Positions 1-9,883 of a DNA stretch of 64,000 bases are shown here, piece by piece. Each line of letters begins with the position of its first letter. Within the stretch, counting starts at the first letter, position 1. The position numbers and the translations under genes were made by a program. Origin of the DNA: Vibrio profundi (GTDB taxonomy: Bacteria; Pseudomonadota; Gammaproteobacteria; Enterobacterales; Vibrionaceae); the NCBI RefSeq assembly GCF_005281835.1, contig NZ_RZIS01000003.1, positions 434,001 through 498,000 on the forward strand, in the 5' to 3' direction. The notes under the pieces are model-generated. The model did not search any database. It was not told the DNA's origin and worked only from the letters and a program-made list of their open reading frames with translations.

Positions 1-2
1 GG

Positions 3-440
3 AACATTGATGCAGAGGAGCGATTACAAGGGTATAAGAGAAGCTTAGAAATGGCAGGTATTACCGTTGATGAGCAACTAATTTGTGCTGGTAATTTTGA
101 GGCTAAAATCGCTTTCAAAGCAATGAATGAATTCCTCGACAAAGATATCAATTTTACAGCGATATTCTGTGCAAACGATGAAAGTGCATACGGAGCCATT
201 CAAGCGATGCATCAAAGAGGAATTTCGGTACCAGATGATGTGTCAGTTATCGGTTTTGATGATTTACCGTTCTCGTCGTTCTTTATTCCGCGATTGACTA
301 CAGTTAAGCAGCCATTTGAAGAAATGGGGAAAATAGCCATCCGTCAGATGTTAGATTTGATTAGTGAAAATACTGGTGAATATTCAGTTCCGCCTGTTGA
401 GCTTATTTCCAGAGACAGCACAAAACGTTTAGAAAACTAA
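3..440 (+). CDS. LacI-family transcriptional regulator, C-terminal part (5' end outside window)
   Basis: The frame is open from the window edge and runs into a 145-residue tail of a LacI/PurR-type periplasmic-binding-like sensor domain. Typical family features are visible: the early D-x-x-x-R-x-x-G-Y segment, 'FCANDESAYGAIQAMHQRGISVPDDVSVIGFDD', then 'PRLTTVKQP' and 'MGKIAIRQML' near the end. The helix-turn-helix lies upstream and is not seen. The protein should bind a sugar and release an operator. It is followed in the same direction by a GH3 beta-glucosidase after 351 bases containing a LacI-type palindrome, so a beta-glucoside or oligosaccharide regulator is a reasonable inference. The ligand cannot be read from the sequence. 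Confidence 0.9.
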   Translation, partial: NIDAEERLQGYKRSLEMAGITVDEQLICAGNFEAKIAFKAMNEFLDKDINFTAIFCANDESAYGAIQAMHQRGISVPDDVSVIGFDDLPFSSFFIPRLTTVKQPFEEMGKIAIRQMLDLISENTGEYSVPPVELISRDSTKRLEN

Positions 441-690
441 TGTGATCACCCCAATTTATAATGGTAAGGAATCAAGGTTGTGATTTGATATCATTACCAT
501 CTATACCTTGTCATTATTTATTTAAATAGAACATTTAAACTTCCGTCATTAAAATTGATAAAGAATTATTTCACAATAAGTTACTGTTACTTAAGGGTTC
601 TTGTTATCTTTTTCTCATAATTTTCATGATGTAATTGAGATTCGTGTATCGACTCTTATAAATAAACATTGGTGACTTACCCCAGAATTA

Positions 691-710
691 TGTGTGAGTT
701 TCTTCACGAT
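691..710. promoter_or_regulatory. Candidate CRP-binding site upstream of GH3 gene
   Basis: TGTGA, six bases, then TCACG (693-708). One half is perfect and the other is 4/5 to the TGTGA-N6-TCACA consensus. It lies about 90 bases before the GH3 start, suitable for carbon-catabolite activation of a sugar-degrading gene. Confidence 0.55.
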
Positions 711-753
711 TAATATTGTTCCATAAAGTTAATATTCGGGTCGTTATACAGCG

Positions 754-761
754 AATCGATT
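754..761. promoter_or_regulatory. Candidate LacI-family operator core
   Basis: AATCGATT fits the AAnCGnTT core common to LacI/GalR-family operators. It sits about 30 bases upstream of the GH3 start, where a repressor would block transcription. The flanks match the wider family consensus only partly. Confidence 0.35.
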
Positions 762-791
762 TTAAAACTTATTACTTGAATGGAATGTCAC

Positions 792-3383
792 ATGACTAAA
801 AAATTCACCACGCCTTACTTTTCCGATTGGCCAAAAATTACGTCTTCAATTGGCCGAGATGAAGTGATCGAAAAAGAAATTTCTCGAATTGTTAGTTTGA
901 TGACCGTTGAAGAAAAGCTAGGGCAGATGATTCAACCAGATTTACGTGGTGTGACTCCTGCAGAAGCGAAACAATATAAGCTAGGTTCGATCCTAAATGG
1001 TGGTGGTGCATGGCCAAATGAAAACAAGCACGCAAGTGCTCAAGACTGGGCAAACAAAGCAGACGAATACTGGTTTGCGATAGAAGAGTCTTTTGAAGAC
1101 CGTCCGTTTAGAATTCCATTTATGTGGGCAACCGATGCCGTTCATGGCCATAACAATGTGTTTAGCGCGACGGTTTTTCCTCACAACATAGGTCTGGGTT
1201 GTGCTCGCGATCCAGAATTGATTCGTAAAATCGGTGAAGTAACGGCGTTAGAAGTGGCTTCTACCGGGTTAGATTGGACGTTTGCTCCGACAGTCGCGAC
1301 ACCGCGGGATTTACGCTGGGGTCGAGTTTACGAAGGGTATTCTGAAGATCCTGAAATCACGTATGCGTATGCCTCTGAGATGGTTACGGGGTTACAAGGC
1401 TCGGCTGAGCAGCTGAAAAGTGATGTCAAAGTCATATCGAACGTTAAGCATTGGGTCGGTGATGGCGGTACGCTAACAGGCGTGGATAGAGGCAAGAACC
1501 TCTATAGCGAAGATCTACTGCGTAATATTCATGCAATGGGTTATTTCAGCGGATTGACTGCTGGCGCACAAGTCGTGATGTCTTCTTTTAATACGTGGCA
1601 GTCGGAAGCGAACTATGATCACATGCCAGACTATGAGGGTGACTATAACTTCAAAATCCATGGCAGCAAATATCTGCTTAATGACGTGTTGAAAGAGAAA
1701 ATGGGCTTTGATGGCCTGATTGTTACGGACTGGCATGGGCACGCTGAAGTAAGTAAGTGCAGCGATGGAAATGCGACTTACGCGATCAATGCTGGCAATG
1801 ATGTTTTAATGGTTCCGGTTCATGAGCACTGGATTGATGTTTATCACCAATCGTTAGAGGACATTAAGACGGGCTTGATCTCAATGGCCAGAATTGATGA
1901 TGCCGTCACTCGTATTTTGCGTGTGAAGATGCGTGCTGGGTTGTGGGATAAACCGCAGCCTTCTAAGCGACAGCTCGCTGGCGACCAAACTGTACTTGGC
2001 GCGAAGGCTCACAGAGAGCTAGCTCGTGAAGCGGTTAGGAAGTCTATGGTCTTACTAAAGAACGAATCCAATGTTTTACCGCTAGCTAAATCTCAAAAAG
2101 TCCTGTTAACGGGTAGTGCTGCTGATGATTTACAAAAGCAGTCAGGGGGCTGGAATTTAACGTGGCAAGGCGATGAAAACACACTCGATGATTTTCCGGG
2201 TGCTACAACCGTAAAAATGGCATTGGAGTCTGAATTGGGCTGTGACAATGTCACATATGACCCGCAGTTGAAGTCAGACTTGCAAGCCACAGAGGTAGCC
2301 GTCGTTGTTTTCGGTGAAGACCCTTATGCCGAAATGATGGGGGACATCAAAGCTTGGCAAACGCTCGAATTTGGCGCATTAAAACGATCATACTTGAAAG
2401 ATGTGGAAAAAGTGCATCAGTTAAAAGCAGCTGGCGTTAAGGTTATCTCGGTATTCTTTTCGGGACGCCCGTTGTATTTGAACGCCGAAATTTCAGCATC
2501 GGATGCGTTTGTGGCTGCGTTCTTACCAGGCAGTGAAGGGCTGGGAATCACGGATGTAATCGTGGGAGATGAGAATAAGAAGCCCCGCTACGATTTTGTC
2601 GGAAAGCTTTCTTACAGCTGGCCGAATAAAAAGCGTTCAGCAACGGTCAATCGCATTCCTACGCATATTCCTGATTACGTTGTTCCGGAGCAAGAACAAG
2701 ATCCAAACGGTGAGCATGCACCTTTGTTTCCATATGGCTATGGATTGAGCTATCAAGGTTCAACCTCACCGCTCGATCTAGATTTAAATGCAATAGCACT
2801 TGATGACCAAGGCAAAGTTAATTCTGAAAAGGCGAGCGACGATTTAGAGCTATATGGGGTACGTTCTAATATTGGCGATTATCAGTTAAGAGTCGGCGAC
2901 CTACATCATTGGATTGGCTCTGATGTATCTAGAAATAATGCGGTGGCACTGCAAGGGATCAATACAGCACCGTTTAATTACCAGCAGCAGCAAGACGCGG
3001 TAAAAGTCACCTTTAAGAATGAATTTGCCGCTGTGTATATTCAAACCGGTGATGGTGGCGTCGAAAACTTACACCCATATGCGATATCTGGCGGCTATTT
3101 GAGCTTTGAAGTATTAGTGACTGAGCTCGCGACTCAGCCAGTTTATGTCGCCCTACAAAAATGGACGAAGAATGTGGTGCCTGCCAATATCGCTAGCGTA
3201 GAAGTGACGCAACCTATCAATACTAAGATAGGAGAATGGAATCAGATTCAAATCCCTCTATCTGAATTCGTTGAGCAAGGCGTCGATCTGGAATATTTAG
3301 ATACACCGTTTATGTTTTTCACAGCGGGTGAATTAACCACTGTGATCGCCAATGTTCGTTGGGTGGTTGGGGATAACGCCTAA
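792..3383 (+). CDS. Glycoside hydrolase family 3 exo-beta-glucosidase/glucan glucohydrolase
   Basis: A GH3 enzyme of 863 residues that should release glucose from the non-reducing end of beta-glucans or cellodextrins. The N-terminal barrel carries 'MTVEEKLGQM', 'ATDAVHGHNN', 'FAPTVATPRDLRWGR' and 'NVKHWVGDGGT'. The nucleophile is expected at D313 in 'GLIVTDWHGH'. The C-terminal alpha/beta domain ('RKSMVLLKNE', 'LPGSEG', 'FPYGYGLSY') is followed by about 180 extra residues resembling the beta-sandwich tail of ExoP-type exoglucanases. No signal peptide is seen, so the enzyme is probably cytoplasmic and acts on imported oligosaccharides. The start at 792 was preferred over an ATG at 780 because GGA lies just before it and upstream of 780 there is none. 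Probably controlled by the adjacent LacI-type regulator and CRP. Confidence 0.93.
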   Translation: MTKKFTTPYFSDWPKITSSIGRDEVIEKEISRIVSLMTVEEKLGQMIQPDLRGVTPAEAKQYKLGSILNGGGAWPNENKHASAQDWANKADEYWFAIEESFEDRPFRIPFMWATDAVHGHNNVFSATVFPHNIGLGCARDPELIRKIGEVTALEVASTGLDWTFAPTVATPRDLRWGRVYEGYSEDPEITYAYASEMVTGLQGSAEQLKSDVKVISNVKHWVGDGGTLTGVDRGKNLYSEDLLRNIHAMGYFSGLTAGAQVVMSSFNTWQSEANYDHMPDYEGDYNFKIHGSKYLLNDVLKEKMGFDGLIVTDWHGHAEVSKCSDGNATYAINAGNDVLMVPVHEHWIDVYHQSLEDIKTGLISMARIDDAVTRILRVKMRAGLWDKPQPSKRQLAGDQTVLGAKAHRELAREAVRKSMVLLKNESNVLPLAKSQKVLLTGSAADDLQKQSGGWNLTWQGDENTLDDFPGATTVKMALESELGCDNVTYDPQLKSDLQATEVAVVVFGEDPYAEMMGDIKAWQTLEFGALKRSYLKDVEKVHQLKAAGVKVISVFFSGRPLYLNAEISASDAFVAAFLPGSEGLGITDVIVGDENKKPRYDFVGKLSYSWPNKKRSATVNRIPTHIPDYVVPEQEQDPNGEHAPLFPYGYGLSYQGSTSPLDLDLNAIALDDQGKVNSEKASDDLELYGVRSNIGDYQLRVGDLHHWIGSDVSRNNAVALQGINTAPFNYQQQQDAVKVTFKNEFAAVYIQTGDGGVENLHPYAISGGYLSFEVLVTELATQPVYVALQKWTKNVVPANIASVEVTQPINTKIGEWNQIQIPLSEFVEQGVDLEYLDTPFMFFTAGELTTVIANVRWVVGDNA

Positions 3384-3408
3384 TAGCATGCTCTTTTGAG
3401 CTTTGGTT

Positions 3409-3442
3409 GAGCCACTTCGAAATCGTTGAAGTGGCTCTTTTT
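3409..3442 (+). terminator. Rho-independent terminator of GH3 gene
   Basis: Perfect 10-bp stem (GAGCCACTTC / GAAGTGGCTC) with a nine-base loop, followed by a run of T. The flank on the other strand is not T-rich, so it acts mainly for the plus-strand gene. Confidence 0.85.
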
Positions 3443-3459
3443 TACTTTCGAAATGTGGG

Positions 3460-4524
3460 CTAACCAGTTCTCACATGAGCGGTGACTGATACGAGCGCAT
3501 GATCGGTGCTGAAATGATCTCGTTCAAATTCTGGATTAATGATGTGTCTATCCACGACTTGATACTCCGTAATTTCCATTAAGCTCAGTGAGTGCTGACA
3601 ATCAAACTCATTGGACATCAGAATGTAGTCGAGCGTTGAACCTTTCCCCCCAAAATAATGAGTCGCAGGGCGTTCTTCCAACAGATCTGACTCTTTGACT
3701 TGGTGGTATAAATCCCAGCTGTCTCTGAGTCTAAATTCGCTCAACCAATATTGACTTTCTTCATCTCGATTGAGCTGGTAACTCAACAGACCTTTAAATT
3801 CGTCGCTCGTGAGTGGCTTATTGAAGTCGCCCATCAATACAACGGGTTGGCGAGTCTTGCTGCGTTGAAGTGAAATGTATCTGTGCAGCAAATTAGCCTC
3901 ATAGCCGCGTTGAACCGTCGATATCCAACTACCAAACTGTTGTTCGTGAAGTTGATTTAAAGTGGGGGACGGCGTGAAATCATCAGAGGTAAAAGCGTGG
4001 GGTGGGCCGCTATAATCTTTTTTTGTTTCGGTACCGCGCTGTGACTTGAAATGCACGACGTAAATGTCGGTGTCTTGCAAATGGGGAAGCGTAATCGTCG
4101 CGTGAATAGGCGTGCGATTAAAACTAAACTCGTCAGCAAGCTCAAAAGCTTGGAGTAGGTTTTGGTCGGCGGTAACAGGTTGGCACTGTTTAATAGGGTA
4201 CTTGGAGGCAATCGCGACTACAGGCGCGAAGAATAAGTAGTCGGATTCGATTTTTGGAGCGTCGACTACCTCGAAAAAGTCGTACCCAAGTGAACTCACT
4301 AGTTGTCTAAGCGACTCAGGGCTAAATACTTCTTGGAACGCAATCACGTCACTATCAAGCGCTGTAATTGCGTGACTAAACCAATTTTGTTTTTTCTGCC
4401 ATTCGTCTTGCGCATAGATATTTTCGAACTCATAGTACGCGTTAGGTGGTTCTAAGTAGTTCAATAAATTTATAGTGGTGAAAGTGATTGCGGATGAAGT
4501 AGTCAAAATAGCTCGATGTTTCAA
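3460..4524 (-). CDS. Endonuclease/exonuclease/phosphatase (EEP) family protein
   Basis: About 350 residues spanning one EEP (DNase I-like) domain: 'ITFTTINLLNYL' at the start, metal-binding Glu in 'VIAFQEVFS', 'VLMGDFNKP', 'LDYILMS' and the C-terminal 'STDHALV' with the catalytic Asp-His. Members cleave phosphodiesters or phosphomonoesters of nucleic acids, inositol phosphates or lipids; the substrate cannot be told here. There is no clear export signal. The first codon at 4524 is TTG with a poor ribosome site; a second in-frame TTG 18 bases on, preceded by GAG, is an alternative and removes only six residues. Convergent with the GH3 gene. Confidence 0.85.
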   Translation of the reverse strand: MKHRAILTTSSAITFTTINLLNYLEPPNAYYEFENIYAQDEWQKKQNWFSHAITALDSDVIAFQEVFSPESLRQLVSSLGYDFFEVVDAPKIESDYLFFAPVVAIASKYPIKQCQPVTADQNLLQAFELADEFSFNRTPIHATITLPHLQDTDIYVVHFKSQRGTETKKDYSGPPHAFTSDDFTPSPTLNQLHEQQFGSWISTVQRGYEANLLHRYISLQRSKTRQPVVLMGDFNKPLTSDEFKGLLSYQLNRDEESQYWLSEFRLRDSWDLYHQVKESDLLEERPATHYFGGKGSTLDYILMSNEFDCQHSLSLMEITEYQVVDRHIINPEFERDHFSTDHALVSVTAHVRTG

Positions 4525-4533
4525 AAGAGATAG

Positions 4534-4565
4534 TTCAATTATGGGCTAACCACTCGATAATTGAA
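4534..4565. promoter_or_regulatory. Inverted repeat upstream of EEP gene
   Basis: Perfect 9-bp arms, TTCAATTAT and ATAATTGAA, 14 bases apart, lying between the GGDEF gene end and the EEP start. It could be an operator for the EEP gene or a weak terminator for the GGDEF gene; there is no T-run. Confidence 0.3.
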
Positions 4566-4605
4566 ACGTCGTAATTTGGATTCATAAATGAAAACAGTGT
4601 GATAG

Positions 4606-5652
4606 CTATTTAATTAACCGAACCACATTGTTCCTTTCTTCAGATCCGCTTAGGTTGAATTCATGGCTATCAGTAATGATAGAGCGTTCTTTAGCGTACT
4701 CAAGCTGAGCTTCTAATCGCGCTAGCAAAATTTCTGGTGTCATGGCTAAGTCAGATTGGAACGAATAGCCGCCAACGCGAATATTGATTGGGTACTGAGC
4801 GACCGCTTCGAATTTACTGACGATGCGTTCGCACACTGGGCGAATGTTTTCGATAGGTGTGTTGGGCAGCAAAATGAAAAATTCGTCGTCATCACGAGCG
4901 ATCGTTTCCGTTTTTCTCAATTGTTCTATGCAGATCTCGGCGAATTGCTGCAATAGCTTATCACCCGCTTCGTAGCCAAACTTCTGATTGATCTTTTTCA
5001 GTTCATCAAAATCGACGTGGAGCAAGGTAAATGCTTTTTTGGAACGCTCAGCGATGGCGACAGCACGGTCTAGCTCTTCGGTAAACGCCCAAAGGTTGTA
5101 GGTATTGGTCAACTGATCTTTGAAACTAAATTTCTGCATGTCAGTTCTGATATCGCGAGCTTGCAATGCTTGGTTTATCTCATTGAGTAACTGGTTATCC
5201 AATGCAATGAACTTTTGTAACGCTGCAAGGGTCTGATGTGGGGAAAGGTTATCTTTCTTTAATTTGATTCTTAAATGATCGGAAAGCGTCTGATGGAAAC
5301 TGTGCATACGCAGCAAGAAATCACTTAAATGAACATTGAGCTGAGCAAGAGCCATACACAGCTCTACGCGGCAGTATAAGTAATCCTCTTCCGCTTTCAT
5401 AAAAGTATTCATGTACCTATGGATCTCTTGCTGAAGTTTGGTTTTGAAATTCAGCGAATCAACAGATGTGGAGGGAGTTTCATTCAGCGTTTGCTTAATG
5501 ATAGACGAGAAGCTTTTCACATCGGGTATGTAATCAATGCATTTCACTAGTAGATCGTAATCTTGTTGTGAAAAATTGAGTAATGAATATCGTCGTTCTA
5601 ATTCATCTTTGTTGAGGCCTAGCTCGCTAATCAAACTCTTCAAATTTGGCAT
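4606..5652 (-). CDS. GGDEF-domain protein with degenerate active site (globin-coupled-sensor-like N-terminus)
   Basis: 348 residues. The C-terminal GGDEF fold (about 175-330) starts with 'DQLTNTYNLWAFTEEL' and has 'VDFDELKKINQKFG'. The signature is DDDEF (254-258) in place of GG[DE]EF, so cyclase activity is doubtful although the metal-binding acids may remain. The helical N-terminus (1-165) has the length and spacing of a globin-coupled sensor as in DosC, but the proximal-histidine position in the best hand alignment, within 'LCMALAQLNVHL', is not His. I infer a c-di-GMP-related regulator with weakened or lost catalysis. Start ATG at 5652. The gene is separated by 81 bases from the EEP gene in the same direction. 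Confidence 0.78.
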   Translation of the reverse strand: MPNLKSLISELGLNKDELERRYSLLNFSQQDYDLLVKCIDYIPDVKSFSSIIKQTLNETPSTSVDSLNFKTKLQQEIHRYMNTFMKAEEDYLYCRVELCMALAQLNVHLSDFLLRMHSFHQTLSDHLRIKLKKDNLSPHQTLAALQKFIALDNQLLNEINQALQARDIRTDMQKFSFKDQLTNTYNLWAFTEELDRAVAIAERSKKAFTLLHVDFDELKKINQKFGYEAGDKLLQQFAEICIEQLRKTETIARDDDEFFILLPNTPIENIRPVCERIVSKFEAVAQYPINIRVGGYSFQSDLAMTPEILLARLEAQLEYAKERSIITDSHEFNLSGSEERNNVVRLIK

Positions 5653-5901
5653 CCCGGTAACGATAGTTATTTAAATAGAATAAAGTGCGGATAAGTTTTA
5701 GTAAAGTGAATTTCTAGCCGTCTTTTAGTCAAATAGATTTGTCTATAACTGGTTATCTAGCTCATAAATGACAATGACTATTTTATTAGTTATTACATGA
5801 TGTTAGATTTTTCTCTATACTAGATTTTAGGTCGCGCTCACAATTGCATATAAATCCAGCGACTCAATAAATTTGAATGTGGCATTTGAAGGGAGAATCA
5901 A

Positions 5902-7737
5902 ATGGGGACGATACGTCGAACAATTCTTAGCTCCAGCTTTACTCTGATCGGAGCGTTACTTGTACCTAACATCGCAAATGCTGCCAATGTTATAGAAACC
6001 ACCCAACTGGTTGGTTTTGGAGAAGCGAAATACTCTCCGGATTTTACTCACTTCGACTATGTTAATCCCAACGCACCCAAAAAAGGTAAAGTGACCTACG
6101 GTGCAGTCGGCACATATGACAGCTTTAACCGATTTGGTTCTCGTGGTGTTGCGGCGGCGAATTCCGGAGAGCTGTATGACACCTTAATGTACTCTCCAAG
6201 CGACGAAATAGACGCTTATTACCCACTTATTGCATCCAAAGTACGTTACTCAGACGACTACACTTGGATGGAAATCGACATTAACCCTAACGCTAAATTT
6301 CACGACGGCAAGCCGATTACAGCGCATGATGTGGCATTCACATTTGATAAATTCAGCGCAGAAGGTGTTCCCCAATACCGTGTTTATTACAAAGACGTAA
6401 AATCTGTAACTGCAGTGAGCGACTTAAAGGTGCGTATTGAAATGTCGGTACCGAATCGTGAGAAGCTATTTAGTTTAGCGCAAAGTACTCGCGTTCTTCC
6501 GAAGCACTTTTGGCAAGATAAAAAACTTTCTGATCCACTGAATGAGCCACCGGTAGGAAGTGCGGCTTACAAGATCATTGATTACAAATCGGGTCAAAGC
6601 GTTACCTATGGGCTGGTGGAAGATTATTGGGCGGCAAATTTACCAGTTAATGTGGGCCGTAATAACTTTAAGCAAGTTCAATACGATTACTACCGTGACG
6701 ACACAGTAATGTTAGAGGCCTTTAAAGCGGGCGAGTTTGATTTCCGCCAAGAGAATTCAGCTAAGTTCTGGGCAAATTCGTATACCGGAGCAAACTTCGA
6801 TAAAGGTTATATCGTCAAAGAGGAAATTCCTCACCAAAAACCAGAGGCCACCCAAGCATTTGTTTTTAATACGAAAGCCACAGTGTTTTCAGAACCTCAA
6901 GTTCGTGAAGCATTAACCTATGCGATGGACTTTGAATGGATGAACAAGAACCTCTTTTATAGCCAATATTCGCGTACACGTAGCTATTTCCAAAATACGG
7001 ACTACGAAGCGAAAGGCTTACCTTCTAAAGAAGAACTTGCCGTTCTTTCGCCATTTAAGGAACAAGTACCGGAACGTGTTTTCACTGAAGAGTATCAACC
7101 ACCAGTTACGGATGGTAGTGGTCGCATTCGTAGCCAAATGCGTCACGCGTTCAAATTACTAAAAGGGGCTGGTTGGGAGCTTAAAGATAAAGTGATGACC
7201 AACGTAGAAACAGGTCAACCTTTGTCGTTTGAATTACTGATTTATAGCCCGACTGCGGAGCGTATTGCGATTCCTGTACAAAAGAACTTGAAGCGCATGG
7301 GGATTGAAATGAAAATCCGCACCGTGGATACCACGCAATACATTAAGCGACTACGTGACCGAGACTTCGACATGGTGTCCTCGTCTTATTCTCCAAACCC
7401 ATACCCAAGTCCTAACCTAATGATTGTTTGGAACTCTAACTTCTTGGATTCCACGTACAACACCGCTGGCGTTACGGATCCTGTGGTTGATCAACTTACA
7501 GATGAGATATCTAGGAACCAACAAAACCCTGATAAATTATTAGTGTTAGGGCGCTCATTGGATCGCGTTCTACAGTGGAACTTCTACATTATTCCTCAAT
7601 GGCATGTTGGCAAATATCGCATCGCCAGCTGGGACAAGTTTGAGCGCCCAGACGTATTACCTAAATACGACTTAGGTGTTGATACGTGGTGGATCTCCGA
7701 CAAGAAATCTTCTTTGTTGCCTGAAAAACGTCGTTAG
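5902..7737 (+). CDS. yejA: Extracellular solute-binding protein, YejA family
   Basis: 611-residue periplasmic oligopeptide-binding protein (SBP family 5), the capture subunit of a YejABEF importer. In E. coli this system takes up microcin C and peptides. The signal peptide is roughly residues 1-27, with likely cleavage after 'NIANA'. The mature start '[28 protein letters not shown]' is characteristic of YejA. Cluster features '[19 protein letters not shown]' and '[19 protein letters not shown]' are present. The start is supported by AGGGAG ten bases upstream. First gene of a tight four-gene operon (gaps of 8, 2 and 9 bases). Confidence 0.95.
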   Translation: MGTIRRTILSSSFTLIGALLVPNIANAANVIETTQLVGFGEAKYSPDFTHFDYVNPNAPKKGKVTYGAVGTYDSFNRFGSRGVAAANSGELYDTLMYSPSDEIDAYYPLIASKVRYSDDYTWMEIDINPNAKFHDGKPITAHDVAFTFDKFSAEGVPQYRVYYKDVKSVTAVSDLKVRIEMSVPNREKLFSLAQSTRVLPKHFWQDKKLSDPLNEPPVGSAAYKIIDYKSGQSVTYGLVEDYWAANLPVNVGRNNFKQVQYDYYRDDTVMLEAFKAGEFDFRQENSAKFWANSYTGANFDKGYIVKEEIPHQKPEATQAFVFNTKATVFSEPQVREALTYAMDFEWMNKNLFYSQYSRTRSYFQNTDYEAKGLPSKEELAVLSPFKEQVPERVFTEEYQPPVTDGSGRIRSQMRHAFKLLKGAGWELKDKVMTNVETGQPLSFELLIYSPTAERIAIPVQKNLKRMGIEMKIRTVDTTQYIKRLRDRDFDMVSSSYSPNPYPSPNLMIVWNSNFLDSTYNTAGVTDPVVDQLTDEISRNQQNPDKLLVLGRSLDRVLQWNFYIIPQWHVGKYRIASWDKFERPDVLPKYDLGVDTWWISDKKSSLLPEKRR

Positions 7738-7745
7738 GAGTATTA

Positions 7746-8834
7746 ATGGCAGCATATATTTTTCGTCGCCTACTGTTGGTCATTCCGACCTTGTGGGCGA
7801 TCATCACCATCAATTTCTTCATTATTCAAATCGCCCCCGGTGGCCCTGTTGAACAAGCGGTTGCTCAACTAGAAGGGCATAACTCCGGAATCATGGAACG
7901 CTTTTCTGGTGGCGGCCAAGAAGTTGATTTAGGTGAGAGTGAGCAAGCCTCTGCTTCTGGCTATAAAGGGTCACGTGGTTTAGATCCGGAAGTAGTCGAA
8001 GAAATTAAAAAGCAGTTTGGTTTTGATAAACCAATTCATGAACGTTATTTCGATATGCTGAAGAACTACGCCATGTTTAACTTCGGCGAAAGTTTATTTA
8101 AAGGCGGAAACGTAATTGATTTGATCATAGATCGCTTACCTGTGTCTATTTCGCTTGGCTTGTGGAGCACCTTAATCATTTATTTGATTTCGATTCCCTT
8201 GGGCATACTCAAAGCGATTCATCATGGTTCACGTTTTGATATCTGGTCGAGTGCGGTGGTGATAATTGGTTATGCGATTCCAGGCTTCTTATTCGCGATA
8301 ATTTTGATCATCTTATTCGCAAGTGGTAACTACTTTAGCTGGTTCCCGCTGCGTGGCTTGGTTTCGAGTAATTTTGAACAGCTTAATTGGTATCAACAAA
8401 TTATCGATTACTTTTGGCATTTAGCCTTGCCGATCTTCGCCATGGTTATTGGTGGTTTTGCCACGTTGAGTATGTTGACCAAAAACTCATTCTTGGATGA
8501 GATCAATAAGCAATATGTGGTGACCGCTCGTGCCAAAGGTCTCGATGAAAATCGAATTTTGTATAAGCACGTATTTAGAAACGCGATGCTAATCATCATT
8601 GCTGGCTTCCCTAGTGCTTTTATCAGCATCTTTTTTACTGGTTCGATGCTGATAGAAGTGATGTTCTCTTTGGAAGGGATTGGGTTATTAGGGTTTGAAT
8701 CGACGATTCAGCGTGACTACCCAGTTGTATTCAGCTCGTTGTACATCATGACTCTACTTGGCTTAGTGCTGAGTATTATCTCTGACCTGACTTATACATG
8801 GGTCGATCCTCGTATCGATTTTGAGGCCCGCTAA
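7746..8834 (+). CDS. yejB: ABC transporter permease YejB
   Basis: 362-residue inner-membrane permease of the Yej importer (E. coli YejB has 364). An N-terminal membrane helix is followed by a periplasmic insert with '[37 protein letters not shown]', typical of YejB, and then five further helices. The ABC permease coupling loop is '[25 protein letters not shown]'. TAGGAG lies just before the ATG. The gene follows yejA after eight bases and is two bases from yejE. Confidence 0.95.
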   Translation: MAAYIFRRLLLVIPTLWAIITINFFIIQIAPGGPVEQAVAQLEGHNSGIMERFSGGGQEVDLGESEQASASGYKGSRGLDPEVVEEIKKQFGFDKPIHERYFDMLKNYAMFNFGESLFKGGNVIDLIIDRLPVSISLGLWSTLIIYLISIPLGILKAIHHGSRFDIWSSAVVIIGYAIPGFLFAIILIILFASGNYFSWFPLRGLVSSNFEQLNWYQQIIDYFWHLALPIFAMVIGGFATLSMLTKNSFLDEINKQYVVTARAKGLDENRILYKHVFRNAMLIIIAGFPSAFISIFFTGSMLIEVMFSLEGIGLLGFESTIQRDYPVVFSSLYIMTLLGLVLSIISDLTYTWVDPRIDFEAR

Positions 8835-8836
8835 TA

Positions 8837-9874
8837 GTGAAAAAAGTATTTGAATTCACGAATCCACTCGCGCAAGCCCGTTGGTTACGTTTTAAAGCGA
8901 ACAAGCGTGGTTTCATTTCGATGTGGATCTTTCTTCTTTTGTTCGTGTTGAGCTTATTTGCCGAACTTATCGCTAATGACAAACCTTTGATTGTGTCGTA
9001 TCAAGACTCGTTCTACTACCCAGTGGTGTCTGAATACGCAGAAACTGAATTTGGCGGAGAGTTCGAAACTGAGGCCGACTACACCGATCCTTATGTCATA
9101 GAGTTAATTGAAGAGCAGGGCTACATCGTATGGCCATTGATTCGTTTTAGCTATGACACTATTAACTTCGATATTTCGGGATCTGTTCCTTCTGCGCCGG
9201 ATAGTGTGAACTGGTTAGGCACCGACGACAAAGGGCGTGATGTACTTGCTAGGATCATTTACGGCTTCCGGATCTCGGTCTTGTTTGGTTTTATTCTCAC
9301 CATAGTTTCTAGCGTTATTGGCGTGTTTGTTGGCGCGACGCAAGGCTATTACGGTGGTTGGTTAGACTTACTTGGGCAGCGCTTTATTGAAGTGTGGTCA
9401 GGAATGCCAACTCTGTTTTTGTTGATCATTCTGTCAAGCTTCATTGAACCAAACTTTTGGTGGCTACTTGGCATTATGGTCCTGTTTAGTTGGATGAGTT
9501 TGGTAGGTATTGTCCGCGCAGAGTTTCTTCGTTGCCGCAACTTCGATTACGTTAAAGCCGCGCAAGCGATGGGCGTGGATGACAAGCGAATCATGCTTAG
9601 ACATATGTTACCTAATGCGATGGTTGCTTCACTGACAATGATGCCGTTCATTTTATCGGGTTCGGTAACTACGCTTACCTCGTTGGATTTCTTAGGTTTT
9701 GGACTACCAGCAGGCTCTCCTTCGTTGGGCGAACTCCTGGCACAAGGTAAAGCGAACTTACAGGCTCCGTGGCTGGGTATTTCAGCCTTTGTGGTACTTT
9801 CGTTAATGCTGACTTTACTCGTATTCGTTGGCGAAGCGGTACGTGATGCATTCGATCCCCATCAACAGCGTTAA
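8837..9874 (+). CDS. yejE: ABC transporter permease YejE
   Basis: 345-residue second permease of the Yej importer. A first helix (about 25-45) is followed by a periplasmic segment with 'WLGTDDKGRDVLARIIYGFRIS', the hallmark of DppC/OppC/YejE permeases, and the coupling loop 'FDYVKAAQAMGVDDKRIMLRHMLPNAM'. The start codon is GTG, two bases after the yejB stop, suggesting translational coupling. It should pair with YejB as the transmembrane heterodimer. Confidence 0.95.
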   Translation: MKKVFEFTNPLAQARWLRFKANKRGFISMWIFLLLFVLSLFAELIANDKPLIVSYQDSFYYPVVSEYAETEFGGEFETEADYTDPYVIELIEEQGYIVWPLIRFSYDTINFDISGSVPSAPDSVNWLGTDDKGRDVLARIIYGFRISVLFGFILTIVSSVIGVFVGATQGYYGGWLDLLGQRFIEVWSGMPTLFLLIILSSFIEPNFWWLLGIMVLFSWMSLVGIVRAEFLRCRNFDYVKAAQAMGVDDKRIMLRHMLPNAMVASLTMMPFILSGSVTTLTSLDFLGFGLPAGSPSLGELLAQGKANLQAPWLGISAFVVLSLMLTLLVFVGEAVRDAFDPHQQR

Positions 9875-9883
9875 GGCTCAATT

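Larger units (their letters stand above)
441..791. other. Intergenic region between lacI-type gene and GH3 gene
   Basis: 351 bases without a convincing gene. The region is AT-rich and holds a CRP-like site and an AATCGATT palindrome, annotated separately. No strong terminator for the regulator gene was seen, so partial read-through into the GH3 gene is possible. Confidence 0.6.

Noticed and set aside
993..1184. Minus-strand ORF inside the GH3 gene
   Set aside because: Lies wholly inside a conserved coding gene, has no ribosome site and an unnatural composition; the many similar frames inside gcvP, glyA, the RND pump and others were dropped for the same reason.
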